DNA of 64,000 nt. Origin: Vampirovibrionales bacterium. Lineage in GTDB: Bacteria > Cyanobacteriota > Vampirovibrionia > Vampirovibrionales > Vampirovibrionaceae. Made by a program: the position numbers and the translations under genes. Location: positions 350,705 through 414,704 of the forward strand of contig JARXAD010000013.1 in NCBI GenBank assembly GCA_029866025.1, written 5' to 3'. Below, one piece after another: positions 10,204-20,240 of this stretch. A model generated the notes under the pieces. The model had not been told where the DNA came from, made no database searches, and was given only the letters and a program-made list of their open reading frames with translations. The stretch's first letter is position 1. Each line of letters opens with the position of its first letter.

Positions 10204-11844
10204 GTGAGGAAAAACCCCGTGACCCAATCTGCGACACAAGCTGTAACAATTGATCCTAAAAAGCCAGTGGCTTTGATTAGCTGCTACGACAAAGCGGGTT
10301 TGGATGCCTTGGCCCCGGTGTTGGTCAACACCTATGGCTATCAGTTGCTTTCTACAGGGGGCACGGCCGATTATCTTCGCTCGTTGGGGTTGGCCGTGGT
10401 AGAAACCACGGAGTTGACGGGTTTTAGAGACTTAGCCGGTGGGCGGGTAAAAAGTTTGCACCCCACCTTGTTTGCTGGCATTCTCGATCCGCGCGATGGC
10501 AGCGCGGCACCCGAAACGCGCCCCGATTTTTGGATTGACTTGGTGATTTCCAACCTGTACCCATTTGAAGCCATGAAAAATCAAGGGGCTCAACTACAAG
10601 GCAAGCAAAACCTGATTGAATACATTGATGTGGGCGGACCCAGCCTGTTGCGGGCCGGGGCTAAAAATCATGCTTATGTGACGGTGCTTTGCCAGCCCAG
10701 CCAGTACACCGCCTTTTTACAGGAGCTAAAACTGGGCGAAGGAAAAACAAGCTTGTCCTATCGAAAGCACTTGGCGGGAAAGGTGTTTGCGTTAACCGCT
10801 GCCTACGATGCCGCCATAGCCAACGTGTTTAACGTGCCATCGCCAGAAATATCAACAGAAGAAAACACCTCGGCTCTTCCCGCCACCTTGCCGCTAACCC
10901 TGCACCAGTGCCAACCCTTGCGTTATGGGGAAAACCCTCAGCAGCCTGCCGGATTGTACACCTTGAACAGTACCAACACGACGGATACGGGCTTTGAGCT
11001 GCTGCAAGGCAAGGCGCTTTCTTACAACAATTTGCTGGATGCCTTTGCGGCGTGGAACCTAATTAAAGAGTTTGACCCGGAAACCCCTGCCTGCGCCATT
11101 ATTAAGCATAATAATCCGTGTGGTGTGTCGGTGGCAAATACCTTGGCCGATGCGTGGGAGCGGGCCCTGAGTGTGGATAGCTTAAGTGCCTTTGGCGGCA
11201 TTGTGGCCTTTAACCAACCCATTACTGCCGATGTGGCCAAGGGCTTAACCGCCTTGTTTTTGGAGGTGATTATTGCCCCCAGCGTGACCGAAGAAGCCTT
11301 AGCCATTTTTAACACCAAGCCCAATCTGCGTGTGGTGTCTCGCGAGTGGGAAGCCCCTTTGGCCCAGTGGGATATTCGGGTACTGGATGCGGAGCGGGTG
11401 TTGGTGCAGCGCTCTACCTTAGAGACGGGTGAGATGGAAGCAGGGGATGATGAGTCGCTCCATTGGCAGGTGGTAACCACGGCAGAGCCCACCCCCCAGC
11501 AGTGGGAAGATTTGGACTTGGCGTGGAAAGTGGCCAAACATGTAAAAAGCAATGCCATGGTGTTGGCCAAAAATGGTAAAACTGTGGGGTTGGGCGTGGG
11601 CCAAACCAGCCGCATTGGCGCCTTAGAGATTGCCCTACGCCAAGCCTGCGATGAAGCCAAAGGAGCGGTACTGGCAAGCGATGGGTTTATACCGGCGTTG
11701 GATAACGTGCATGCCGCCATACAGGGCTGTGTGGCGGCCATTGTGCAGCCAGGGGGGAGTGTGAAAGATCCCGACGTGATTGCGTTGGCCAACACCCACG
11801 ATTTGGCCATGGTGACCACAGGCGTGCGCGTCTTCCGCCACTAA
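10204..11844 (+). CDS. purH: AICAR transformylase/IMP cyclohydrolase
   Basis: MGS-like domain (LISCYDKAGLDALA, STGGTADYLR), KHNNPCGVSVA, RYGENPQQPAGLY. Confidence 0.96.
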   Translation: MRKNPVTQSATQAVTIDPKKPVALISCYDKAGLDALAPVLVNTYGYQLLSTGGTADYLRSLGLAVVETTELTGFRDLAGGRVKSLHPTLFAGILDPRDGSAAPETRPDFWIDLVISNLYPFEAMKNQGAQLQGKQNLIEYIDVGGPSLLRAGAKNHAYVTVLCQPSQYTAFLQELKLGEGKTSLSYRKHLAGKVFALTAAYDAAIANVFNVPSPEISTEENTSALPATLPLTLHQCQPLRYGENPQQPAGLYTLNSTNTTDTGFELLQGKALSYNNLLDAFAAWNLIKEFDPETPACAIIKHNNPCGVSVANTLADAWERALSVDSLSAFGGIVAFNQPITADVAKGLTALFLEVIIAPSVTEEALAIFNTKPNLRVVSREWEAPLAQWDIRVLDAERVLVQRSTLETGEMEAGDDESLHWQVVTTAEPTPQQWEDLDLAWKVAKHVKSNAMVLAKNGKTVGLGVGQTSRIGALEIALRQACDEAKGAVLASDGFIPALDNVHAAIQGCVAAIVQPGGSVKDPDVIALANTHDLAMVTTGVRVFRH

Positions 11845-11859
11845 CCTAGCAAGCGAGGG

Positions 11860-12096
11860 CTATTGCTGGGGCGGTATCTTCGGTGCTTTAGGCTTTTTTA
11901 GATTATCTTTTAAAAACCGCCTAAAACCCTCAACAGAAGGTGGGCTTTCGCGTCTTTTTTTTGGTTTTTTATTAAAAACATCTTTTTTAAGTGGTTCTGG
12001 GTTTGATTGGTCGGGGGGTGGATTATCTCCACTGGCAAAGCGGGCGCGGGTGGCCACGGTGGTGTGGTAGGAGGGTCCAATAATGCCAAAGTACAT
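11860..12096 (-). CDS. small basic, Lys/Pro-rich hypothetical protein
   Basis: ORF 78 aa; ARFASGD N-terminal motif, K/P-rich C-terminus. Confidence 0.45.
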   Translation of the reverse strand: MYFGIIGPSYHTTVATRARFASGDNPPPDQSNPEPLKKDVFNKKPKKRRESPPSVEGFRRFLKDNLKKPKAPKIPPQQ

Positions 12097-12189
12097 GGGT
12101 CAACTCCTGAATGATTAAAGAGGGCTACAAAACAACGGTGTTATAACATACCCAAACCCCGAATGTTTTTTAAATTGCCCTGTATTACG

Positions 12190-12372
12190 TTATGGCTTTT
12201 TTATAGGTTTGTTTGTACCGGGAGGCTTCTTGATTTCACGCTGTCCAGGTTTTTTTACACCAGTGCTTGAGAATAGAACTGTATCCGAGGCCAAATCTGT
12301 AGAGCCGAATTGTAGTAATTTTGGTTGGGCATTAGGCTGAGGGGGTAACTTGGAGCCAAATTGAATACGCAT
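12190..12372 (-). CDS. small basic hypothetical protein with FGS motifs
   Basis: ORF 60 aa; MRIQFGSK...LLQFGSTD, KKP-rich C-terminus. Confidence 0.45.
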   Translation of the reverse strand: MRIQFGSKLPPQPNAQPKLLQFGSTDLASDTVLFSSTGVKKPGQREIKKPPGTNKPIKKP

Positions 12373-12741
12373 AAAAAAGCCCTATAATGTGATGGGTAAC
12401 CCTGAGATACCCATGTATGCCATAAATCATATGACGTTATTATGATTTTTTTGGTGGGCTTTTAAATTTTTGGCAAGAAAAAACCCCTGGGTGTGAGGAT
12501 AGGGAGAATAATTAAAATCCAGGGGCAGAAGAGGTATTTGATAAATGATTGGGAGAGGAAAAGGGTTTGGCGAGGTACTACCAACCATAGTGGGTACTAC
12601 CAACAAAGGGTAGTATGACGATTGGGTGATAATCGGTCAAGTTCATGTCTCTTACTTGTTACAAAAGCCTTCTAAAGGCCCTCTATGCGAGTAAGAAAAG
12701 CCCTAGATCTTTAGAGAGACCCCCATTAACTTCCTATAAAA

Positions 12742-12849
12742 AGCCCCGTTCGGGGCTAAGAAAAAATCAAGAACGTAACATGCCTTCGGCAAGGCAAGTA
12801 ATAAAGCCCCGTTCGGGGCTAAGAAAAAAGCCCCTCTTAGGAGGAGCTT
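12742..12849. repeat. cluster of short hairpins, including two identical AGCCCCGTTCGGGGCT palindromes
   Basis: AGCCCCGTTCGGGGCT at 12742-12757 and 12805-12820; TGCCTTCGGCAAGGCA at 12781-12796; AAGCCCCTCTTAGGAGGAGCTT at 12828-12849. Confidence 0.8.
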
Positions 12850-13024
12850 GAAAAAAGGGAGAATAATTTAGGTTGGGAGTGTGGAAAATTAAAAAAAGTG
12901 AAAGGGTTGGGAGTTATAGAAGAAAGGGGCGGTAAGCAATGGATAAATGTGTTACTTACCGTTGTTAGTACTATACGCGCAAAGTAATGGAGGTCAATGA
13001 GTTCGTGTGTGCTTCACGCTAATC

Positions 13025-13042
13025 TTTACAAAATGTTACAAA
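13025..13042 (+). promoter_or_regulatory. HLR1-like direct repeat TTTACAAA-AT-GTTACAAA
   Basis: 16/16 match to published cyanobacterial HLR1 consensus (G/T)TTACA(T/A)(T/A)NN(G/T)TTACA(T/A)(T/A). Confidence 0.5.
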
Positions 13043-13110
13043 TGGCGGTTTTTTTCTGTGTCCGTGGGATTTTAGTGGCTAACACAGGTGACATACAGGG
13101 TGGTTTTGGC

Positions 13111-14406
13111 ATGGATTTTTTAGGCAAACACATTGTTTTGGGCGTGTGCGGTGGCGTGGCCGCATACAAGGCGTGTGAGCTTATTCGTGAATTGCAACGG
13201 TTGGGCGCTACGGTTACCGCCGTTATGACCCCCGATGCCGAGGCGTTTATCAAGCCACTCACACTGGAAGCCCTGACCCACCGCCTTGTGGTGCGGGGCA
13301 GCCTAACGGTGGATGCGCATGGCACGCCGTGGCATATTGCCTTGGCCCAGCAAGGGGATGCGCTCGTCATACTGCCGGCCACCGCCAATACCTTGGCAAA
13401 ATTAGCCCACGGACTGGCGGATGATGCCTTAACCACCACGGCTATTAGCTGGACGGGCAAGCCCATGGTCATTATTCCAGCCATGAACACCCGCATGTGG
13501 GAAAACCCCCTGACGTTGCGTAACGTGGCGATTTTACAAGAATTGGATAATGTTACTGTTGTACCACCCACCAGTGGTGAGCTGGCCTGTGGTGAAAGCG
13601 GTAGTGGCCATTTGGCGGCGCTAACTAACCAGCTGCACAGCATCCATCGGGCGATGACATTGGCAACTCAGCCAAAAGAGGCCTTGTATTTAGGCATTCG
13701 GGTGGTGATTACGGCTGGGGGCACGGTGGAGCCTTTGGATCCGGTGCGGGTGCTGACCAACCGAAGCAGCGGCAAAATGGGCGTGGCCTTGGCCGATGCC
13801 TTTTTTGCGCTGGGGGCTAGTGTGACCTTAATTGCCACGGATACGGTAACGATTGCTGACCTTAATGACCGGCCCTATTCGTTGGTGCGCGTGGCGCGCA
13901 GTGCCGAGCTACAATTGGCCTTGGAGACCTTACTGCCTCATGCCGATGTACTGGTGATGGCGGCGGCGGTGAGTGATTTTATTCCTGCTGATGTGGCGGC
14001 CCAAAAAATTAAGCGAGGCAAAGAGGCCTTTGAACTTTCGCTGACTCCCAATGTGGATATTTTAGCGGCGATGGTGGCGCAGTTTCCCAGTGTGTATATG
14101 GTGGGCTTTGCAGCAGAAACCCACGATGTGGAGCACCATGCCCAAGAAAAGTTGGCTCGCAAAGGGGTTCAGGTCTTGTGCGTTAATGATGTGTCGCGAA
14201 GCGACATTGGCTTTAACGCCGATAACAACGAGCTCACCGTGTTTACCGCCCAAGGGCGGATTATTGCTGTGGAGAAAACCTCGAAAGCTTTGGCTGCTCA
14301 AAAAATTGCTAGCGCATTGAGTACCGATATCCACCATTATTTAAGTAATAAAATTGTCTTTGACGGCCAAACACCGCTGGCCGAGGTGGCCAACGGTGTA
14401 AGGTAG
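13111..14406 (+). CDS. coaBC: bifunctional phosphopantothenoylcysteine decarboxylase/phosphopantothenate-cysteine ligase (start probably 13111 rather than 12997)
   Basis: HIVLGVCGGVAAYKACELIRELQRLGATV, PAMNTRMWENP, ITAGGTVEPLDPVRVLTNRSSGKMG. Confidence 0.94.
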   Translation: MDFLGKHIVLGVCGGVAAYKACELIRELQRLGATVTAVMTPDAEAFIKPLTLEALTHRLVVRGSLTVDAHGTPWHIALAQQGDALVILPATANTLAKLAHGLADDALTTTAISWTGKPMVIIPAMNTRMWENPLTLRNVAILQELDNVTVVPPTSGELACGESGSGHLAALTNQLHSIHRAMTLATQPKEALYLGIRVVITAGGTVEPLDPVRVLTNRSSGKMGVALADAFFALGASVTLIATDTVTIADLNDRPYSLVRVARSAELQLALETLLPHADVLVMAAAVSDFIPADVAAQKIKRGKEAFELSLTPNVDILAAMVAQFPSVYMVGFAAETHDVEHHAQEKLARKGVQVLCVNDVSRSDIGFNADNNELTVFTAQGRIIAVEKTSKALAAQKIASALSTDIHHYLSNKIVFDGQTPLAEVANGVR

Positions 14407-14425
14407 ATTGTTATAATGATAGGGA

Positions 14426-15841
14426 TTATTGGAGTAAGGCGACGAGTTCTTGAATGGTTTTGGCTAAGCTGCCAAACTTGAAGTTCTCAAAGCCTGAAAA
14501 CACGTTGTTATTGGTGTTGTCTTTGAACTGACCGGTGTTGTTGTCGTAGGAAAAGCGGGACTTGATAGCAGCGTCATCAGCAAAAGTGCCTGCCACGTTT
14601 GCGGCATCGGCGCCAGCGCCACCCGCAAAGCTGTAGTTTTTCGCTGTATCGGCAACGTTCAAAATATCAGCACCGCCCAACAAGTTGATGTTTTTATTCA
14701 CCGCGTTGGATTCATTTGCGGCGTTGTAGGTGTTGATGTCATCGTTAAACACAGGAGCCACATAGTTCATTAGGTCGGCAGCTAAAATAGATTGAGTTCC
14801 ACCGAAGTTGTAGCGTTCAAAGTCAGACAGGTTGACAATTTTTCCGCTGTCATTATGAGTAAACTTATAGCTACCGTCGGTGTTTTTCTCAATTTTGTAT
14901 TTGTTTAACTGTTCAGCCAAATTCACTTTGTCAGTGCCTTCGCCACCAGTGGCTGTTCCTGTCGTGTCTTTGTCCACGTTAAGAACATCGTCTTCTAATC
15001 CGAGGTTAATATCGTTTAGCTTTTTCTTTTTGCCGTCAATGTTGTTAATGTCACCGGCATTAAAGTCAGACTGGTTGATTTCACCTGTGGCGGGGGGGGT
15101 AACGGTTGTACCGCCTAACCAATCGGCCAAGGTTTTTTTGGTACCATTTTTAAATTCAAGTATGGCATCTGCATTGGAACCCAGGTTTACATCAATATCG
15201 CCAAACTTTAACTGGTAAGAACCATTGGCGTTCTTCTTCAGTGCGTCGGCAATGGTGGTGGGGGCGTCGTTGTCTCCGACGTAGATGTTTTCAAAACCCT
15301 TGATTTTGCCTGTAGAACCTTTACCTATAAAGGCAAAATCACTACCGTCAGCACCATTGGCATCTACGTAACCGTTGCGAACATTGAGGCGGTCATCACC
15401 GTCACCCAAGGTGCCGGTAAATTTGTTGCTTTTACCCACAACGGTTGCGGTGTCGTTGCCGGCACCAGTATCAATGTCTTTGGCGGTAATGTTACTACCA
15501 CGGAGTCTTATGGTGTCGCTGCCATCGCTTCCGTCAAAATTGTTAATGCTGGTATACTTGCCGGCAAAAATAGACTGGCTGCTGTCTGCTAACGTGTGAT
15601 CAAGCTTATTAAAAACGTTGTCATTACCGCCGTCGTAAGTACGCCCTTTTCCTTCTTTGGTTGTTTGTTTAATACTGCCACCGTCGGCATAGGTAATAAA
15701 ATCTTGGTTTTCGCTACCACGCTGGGTAATGTTCACTTTAGCGTCATCAGCGCCTTTTTTTAAAAGCACTGTATTATTGGCGTCTTTGGTTTGGGAGCCG
15801 GTAATACTTTTGTTTGCGGCAGATGTACTGTAAATAGCCAT
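14426..15841 (-). CDS. RTX/beta-roll-like acidic protein
   Basis: Gly/Asn/Asp-rich repeats (GSDTIRLRGSN, GAGNDTATVVG, LGDGDDRLNV). Confidence 0.7.
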   Translation of the reverse strand: MAIYSTSAANKSITGSQTKDANNTVLLKKGADDAKVNITQRGSENQDFITYADGGSIKQTTKEGKGRTYDGGNDNVFNKLDHTLADSSQSIFAGKYTSINNFDGSDGSDTIRLRGSNITAKDIDTGAGNDTATVVGKSNKFTGTLGDGDDRLNVRNGYVDANGADGSDFAFIGKGSTGKIKGFENIYVGDNDAPTTIADALKKNANGSYQLKFGDIDVNLGSNADAILEFKNGTKKTLADWLGGTTVTPPATGEINQSDFNAGDINNIDGKKKKLNDINLGLEDDVLNVDKDTTGTATGGEGTDKVNLAEQLNKYKIEKNTDGSYKFTHNDSGKIVNLSDFERYNFGGTQSILAADLMNYVAPVFNDDINTYNAANESNAVNKNINLLGGADILNVADTAKNYSFAGGAGADAANVAGTFADDAAIKSRFSYDNNTGQFKDNTNNNVFSGFENFKFGSLAKTIQELVALLQ

Positions 15842-16041
15842 GATTCAGTTTTCCTCTCTTCGTGGGGGTTTCTCTCAATATTATGTAAACTGTGCGCTTA
15901 ACTCCCCTGCGTTTTTAAATAACAGGGGCTTTTTTAGTTGTACGACGTTTCAGGGAAGTGAACGCCTAGTTACTCTCTCTGAATTAATAAAAACATTTAT
16001 ATCTGTTTGATTGCCTTTATTTTGATTTTTTTTATAATTAT

Positions 16042-16059
16042 GTTACATCCCGTTACAAA
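16042..16059 (+). promoter_or_regulatory. HLR1-like direct repeat GTTACATC-CC-GTTACAAA
   Basis: 15/16 match to HLR1 consensus; intergenic, upstream of the 14426-15841 gene. Confidence 0.45.
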
Positions 16060-16079
16060 AGTCTTATCGTCATTTCCTT

Positions 16080-17129
16080 TTACAGAGGGGCTAAAGCACT
16101 TGTCGCCAGTACTTTTAGAGCGTTCCCTGTTTGGTAGGCCTTCAGCCCTTCTGGTAATTTTTTAAGGGGAAGCGAATGGGTAATGAGTTTTTCGGCATTG
16201 ATGGTGCCATCAAACAGCCAGTGGGCAGCCTGTTGTAAATCGTGCAAGCCTGGAGAATAACTAGGCACCACGGTGATTTGCCGAAAATAAAGATCGCTGC
16301 AGGGCAAGGTGGGTTCAGGGGTGCCAAACCCTCGGCTAAACAGCACCAACGTGCCACCATCTCGTACGTGGTGTAGGCTGCTTTCTATAGTGGTTTGGGT
16401 CACCATGCTGGCAAACACACCGTCCACCTGTAATGATGTGTTGGGGAGTGCTTCGGGGGTGTAGCCTTCTGCCACCCAACCCCAATCCAAGGCTTGCTTT
16501 ACGCGGCCCGAACGAACGTCCACCCCCACTACATGGACCCCTTGGTGGGTATAGACCTGTGCTGCCAATAATCCAATGTAGCCTAAGCCAATAATCAGCA
16601 CTCGGTTACCGGGCAATGCCCCCCGGCGAATCCCTTTGAGCACACAGGCCAAGGGCTCTAACCCACTGGCTTGGGCGTCGCTAACGGACTTTGGAACTTT
16701 AAAGGCGGTGTGGGCCAAGTGGCCTCCCGTTACGGCAATTACTTCGGCAAAGCCACCGGGGGTAAGGTTTGTGGCTTTAAACTGGGCGCACATAGATTCG
16801 GCATCGTGGCGGCAGTACACGCAGTGGCCACAAGGCACATGGTGGGCCAGTGCCAGCCGATCGCCGATTTGAAAGTGGCCTTGGTATTGGGGTCCAATCT
16901 CCACCAGGGTGGCCACCACTTCGTGGCCTAAAATACTGCCTGCAGAGGCCTTTTGAAATCGCAATTTTTCCACGTCCGACCCGCACAGGCCACAGGCATT
17001 GAGGCGTAACAAGGCGCCATCCGTAGGGCAAGACGGGATGGCTACGCTTACTGGGGCCATGCCAAAGTCAGAGGTCACAGCCATGGCCGTCATGGGGGTG
17101 TTTGCAGGGGCAGTGGGTTGGGGTGGCAT
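16080..17129 (-). CDS. zinc-dependent medium-chain alcohol dehydrogenase (start likely at 17129)
   Basis: ACGLCGSDVEKL, GHEVVATLVEIG, GDRLALAHHVPCGHCVYCRHDAESMC. Confidence 0.9.
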   Translation of the reverse strand: MPPQPTAPANTPMTAMAVTSDFGMAPVSVAIPSCPTDGALLRLNACGLCGSDVEKLRFQKASAGSILGHEVVATLVEIGPQYQGHFQIGDRLALAHHVPCGHCVYCRHDAESMCAQFKATNLTPGGFAEVIAVTGGHLAHTAFKVPKSVSDAQASGLEPLACVLKGIRRGALPGNRVLIIGLGYIGLLAAQVYTHQGVHVVGVDVRSGRVKQALDWGWVAEGYTPEALPNTSLQVDGVFASMVTQTTIESSLHHVRDGGTLVLFSRGFGTPEPTLPCSDLYFRQITVVPSYSPGLHDLQQAAHWLFDGTINAEKLITHSLPLKKLPEGLKAYQTGNALKVLATSALAPL

Positions 17130-17169
17130 TCGGTGGGGGTATTCCGTGTAAATCCGTGTAAAATAGGGC

Positions 17170-17769
17170 TTGGTTTGTTTAAGTGGCGTGTCTGTAAAGG
17201 AGCCGAATCCATTGTACGACGATATCTCGGCCTTTGTGGACGAACCCGACAAAGCCCCTTTACCTTGGACTGTGATGATTGAAGACTGGTTGCAAGCCCT
17301 GGAAGGGCTTAAGCGGGAGCAACTTCGTCTCGATCGCACTCAAAAAGACAGGCCCACACCAGCCTTGCCGCTAAACGGTATTTATACGTATGAGGCGACG
17401 GACATTATGGGGCCTAGCCTGCCTGCGGGTGCCGGTGAGGTGGCTGCTTTAGTGACTGTGATTGTGGCCTTATTGTTGCACCATCAAGGCATGCAGTTGC
17501 GCCTGCACGGTACCCTAGAAGCCACATTGCCCTTTGTGTGCGATCGCTGCTTGGCCCCCTTTGAGACCACCGTGGCGGCTCATCCGGATGAGCTGTTTTT
17601 GTTGCTCACTCAGTTGCCTAAATCTTACCAACAGGAAGAATGGGTCGCCCAATACTCAGACGAAAGTGATGCCTTTGGTCCTGATGATACCTTTGATTTG
17701 CGAGATTGGGTTCGGCAGTGGATTGTGCTGGAGTCGGCCGGCCAGCATTGGTGCTCGGACTGCGGGTAA
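17170..17769 (+). CDS. DUF177 (YceD-like) protein
   Basis: LEATLPFVCDRCLAPFETTVAAHPDELF ... CSDCG. Confidence 0.75.
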   Translation: MVCLSGVSVKEPNPLYDDISAFVDEPDKAPLPWTVMIEDWLQALEGLKREQLRLDRTQKDRPTPALPLNGIYTYEATDIMGPSLPAGAGEVAALVTVIVALLLHHQGMQLRLHGTLEATLPFVCDRCLAPFETTVAAHPDELFLLLTQLPKSYQQEEWVAQYSDESDAFGPDDTFDLRDWVRQWIVLESAGQHWCSDCG

Positions 17770-17773
17770 AAGG

Positions 17774-20128
17774 TTACCCTGCGGGAGGGACGGGGGCTGC
17801 TGGCGCAGGCTGTGATATGGGGGCCGAAGGCGACTGAGGGCTGGACGAGCGGCGAGGCTGCCACTGCAAAGGCGGAGCCACAGGCCGTGCCGGTGAGGAG
17901 GGAGGGCTGCCGCTTCCGCGAGAAGCACCGGATCGAGCTTCCGACCAGACAATATCCTGAACGACGTTGGCGCTAGATCCATTACGACCAGGTGCGGCGG
18001 TAACCGATGGGTCGGCTTCCAACCCTTCAACAGAGGGCTTGGCAGCCCCGTGAGGCACGGGATCTCCATTGGGTAGAGTTTCTACAGCGTTGTCGTCAAT
18101 GATTTCCTCTTCGCTGGGAACGCTGGCATTGGGTGCAGGCGCCCCATTGCTTTCCGTGGGGCTTAAATTGGTCAGATCCATTTTCCGCAAGGTCTCGGCA
18201 GTGTAGGCTGTTACTCCTTCTGTAACAGCAAAGGCTTGGGGAGGCGTATTGACCAAGTAAGGGCGCATCATGGTGGCCCACGTTTGGGCCGGGGCCACGC
18301 CTCCGATTAAACCAGGCACGGGTTGGTTATCATCGCGTCCCATCCACACGCCTGTAATAACGGTAGGGGTAAAGCCCACAAACCAGCCATCGCGGTTTTC
18401 ATCGCTGGTACCGGTTTTGCCTGCTAGGGGCCTCCCAATGTTGGCAGCACGACCGGTACCGAGCTGAACCGCTGCTTGCATTAAGGCCACCATACTATCC
18501 ACGGTGGTACGATCCAGCACGGGGTTTTCCATAGCGTAATGCTGATACAACAACCGTCCGTGGCGGTCGGTAATTTTTTCGATGGCATAAGGTTCCACGC
18601 GAACCCCACGATTGGCGAGTACACCCACCGCAGGCACCACATCCAGCATGGTCACACCAGAGCCCCCCAAGGTGAGGGCGAGATCGTTATTCAGTTTGGC
18701 CACCAACCCCATGCGCCTCGCCAGGCCAATGACGGCATCGGGTCCCACATCTTGCAGTAACTTAACCGCCACCACGTTGTTGGATTGCACCAGCGCTTGA
18801 GCCAACGTCATATAGCCCTTGTGCTTGCCATCGTAGTTTTTGGGTTGCCAGTCGCCCACTTGCAGGGGGGCATCCACGTAAACGCGATCGGCAGGAATGC
18901 CGCGCTCTAAGGCGGCAGTATAAGTAAACACCTTAAAGAGAGAACCTGGGGAGCGCAGTGCCGAGCTCACACGGTCAAACTGGCTTTGGTGGTAGTCTTT
19001 ACCTCCCACGTAGGCTAATATTTTTCCGGTACGCGGATCGAGACTAAGCAAGGCGCCTTCCACGCTACTACCTTTAAGCAATGGGGCTTCCATCAAAGCT
19101 TGGGTGGCCAACCGTTGGGCTTGCAAATCCAAGGTGGTGACGACCCGCAATCCGCTTTGCCAAAAGGCTTGTTCATCCAATCCCAACAAGTTGCGCACCT
19201 GCTGCACCACGTACTGGTTAAAAAACGGAGCGCGGTTGGCGGCGGCCAGCTGACGTCCCGCCCGATTGAGACGGAGCGGTTCACCTTTGAGTGGCTCTGC
19301 TTCAGCCGCACTCAGAGCACCGGCCTCTACCAAGTTGTCCAGTACTTCGTTGCGCCGCTTTAAGGCACCTTCGCTGTTCATGTAGGGGTTAAAGCGGGTA
19401 GGGGCCTGAGGCATACCGGCCAATAAGGCGGCTTCGGTGACACTGAGTTGCGACGGTAGCTTGTTAAAGTACACTTCACTGGCGGCCTGAATGCCGTAAG
19501 CACCTTCTCCAAAAAAAATGCTATTAAGGTAGAGCTCTAAAATTTCATCTTTCCCCAACGACCGCTCCAGTTGGAAGGCCAAAGCCATTTCCTGAATTTT
19601 ACGCTTGAGAGAGCGTTCGTTGGTAAGGTACAGGTTGCGCGCCAACTGCTGAGTAATGGTACTGGCCCCTTCCGAGTACCGCTTGTGGGTAATGTTCACC
19701 ACCACCGCTCTTACCAAGCCAATGGGATCCACGCCGGGATGCTGATAGAAGCGACGATCTTCCGTTGCTAACAGGGCTTGAATGACGTGGGGCGAAATTT
19801 CATTCAGAGCCACGGGCTTGTGGTGATATTTCTCATACGAGAGGATGGGCTCGCCGTTTTGGGCCAGCACTTGCGTGTAACGAGATGGGTTGTTGCCCTC
19901 GGCAATGGCGGTTTGGAGATCCGGCATGTCGCGGAGGGCCCAGTACAGCACCAGTACGGTGGCAAACAGCCCTAGCGTCACGACGGTCCAGAAAAGCGAT
20001 TTAAGCATTCGATGAAATACCCACGATTGTCCAACAGTTTTGATGGTGTCTATTCTACCGAAGAGACGCCCCAAAGACGCCAAATAGCAAAACACAAATA
20101 GTAAAGGCAAAAAATTGCTGCACCCCAA
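17774..20128 (-). CDS. class A penicillin-binding protein (PBP1A-like) with Pro/Ser-rich C-terminal tail
   Basis: ATEDRRFYQHPGVDPIGLVRA, EGASTITQQLARNLYL, SxxK-type active site region RSPGSLFKVFTY, KTGTSDENRDGWFVGFTP. Confidence 0.95.
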   Translation of the reverse strand: MGCSNFLPLLFVFCYLASLGRLFGRIDTIKTVGQSWVFHRMLKSLFWTVVTLGLFATVLVLYWALRDMPDLQTAIAEGNNPSRYTQVLAQNGEPILSYEKYHHKPVALNEISPHVIQALLATEDRRFYQHPGVDPIGLVRAVVVNITHKRYSEGASTITQQLARNLYLTNERSLKRKIQEMALAFQLERSLGKDEILELYLNSIFFGEGAYGIQAASEVYFNKLPSQLSVTEAALLAGMPQAPTRFNPYMNSEGALKRRNEVLDNLVEAGALSAAEAEPLKGEPLRLNRAGRQLAAANRAPFFNQYVVQQVRNLLGLDEQAFWQSGLRVVTTLDLQAQRLATQALMEAPLLKGSSVEGALLSLDPRTGKILAYVGGKDYHQSQFDRVSSALRSPGSLFKVFTYTAALERGIPADRVYVDAPLQVGDWQPKNYDGKHKGYMTLAQALVQSNNVVAVKLLQDVGPDAVIGLARRMGLVAKLNNDLALTLGGSGVTMLDVVPAVGVLANRGVRVEPYAIEKITDRHGRLLYQHYAMENPVLDRTTVDSMVALMQAAVQLGTGRAANIGRPLAGKTGTSDENRDGWFVGFTPTVITGVWMGRDDNQPVPGLIGGVAPAQTWATMMRPYLVNTPPQAFAVTEGVTAYTAETLRKMDLTNLSPTESNGAPAPNASVPSEEEIIDDNAVETLPNGDPVPHGAAKPSVEGLEADPSVTAAPGRNGSSANVVQDIVWSEARSGASRGSGSPPSSPARPVAPPLQWQPRRSSSPQSPSAPISQPAPAAPVPPAG

Positions 20129-20240
20129 GGGGTGTTTGGTTATTTAAGCCATGCGTCAACCAAGCCGCTTGCTGGTAACCCTGTGTTTAATGGATGGGAT
20201 GGAATGTCACTTCGTCGATACATTGCCCAAGGAGCGTTGA

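Noticed and set aside
11022-11819. 265-aa ORF antisense to purH
   Set aside because: Lies wholly opposite a clear purH coding sequence; composition is that of a mirror ORF
13026-13643. 205-aa ORF antisense to coaBC
   Set aside because: Complement of strongly conserved CoaBC sequence; no own family motif
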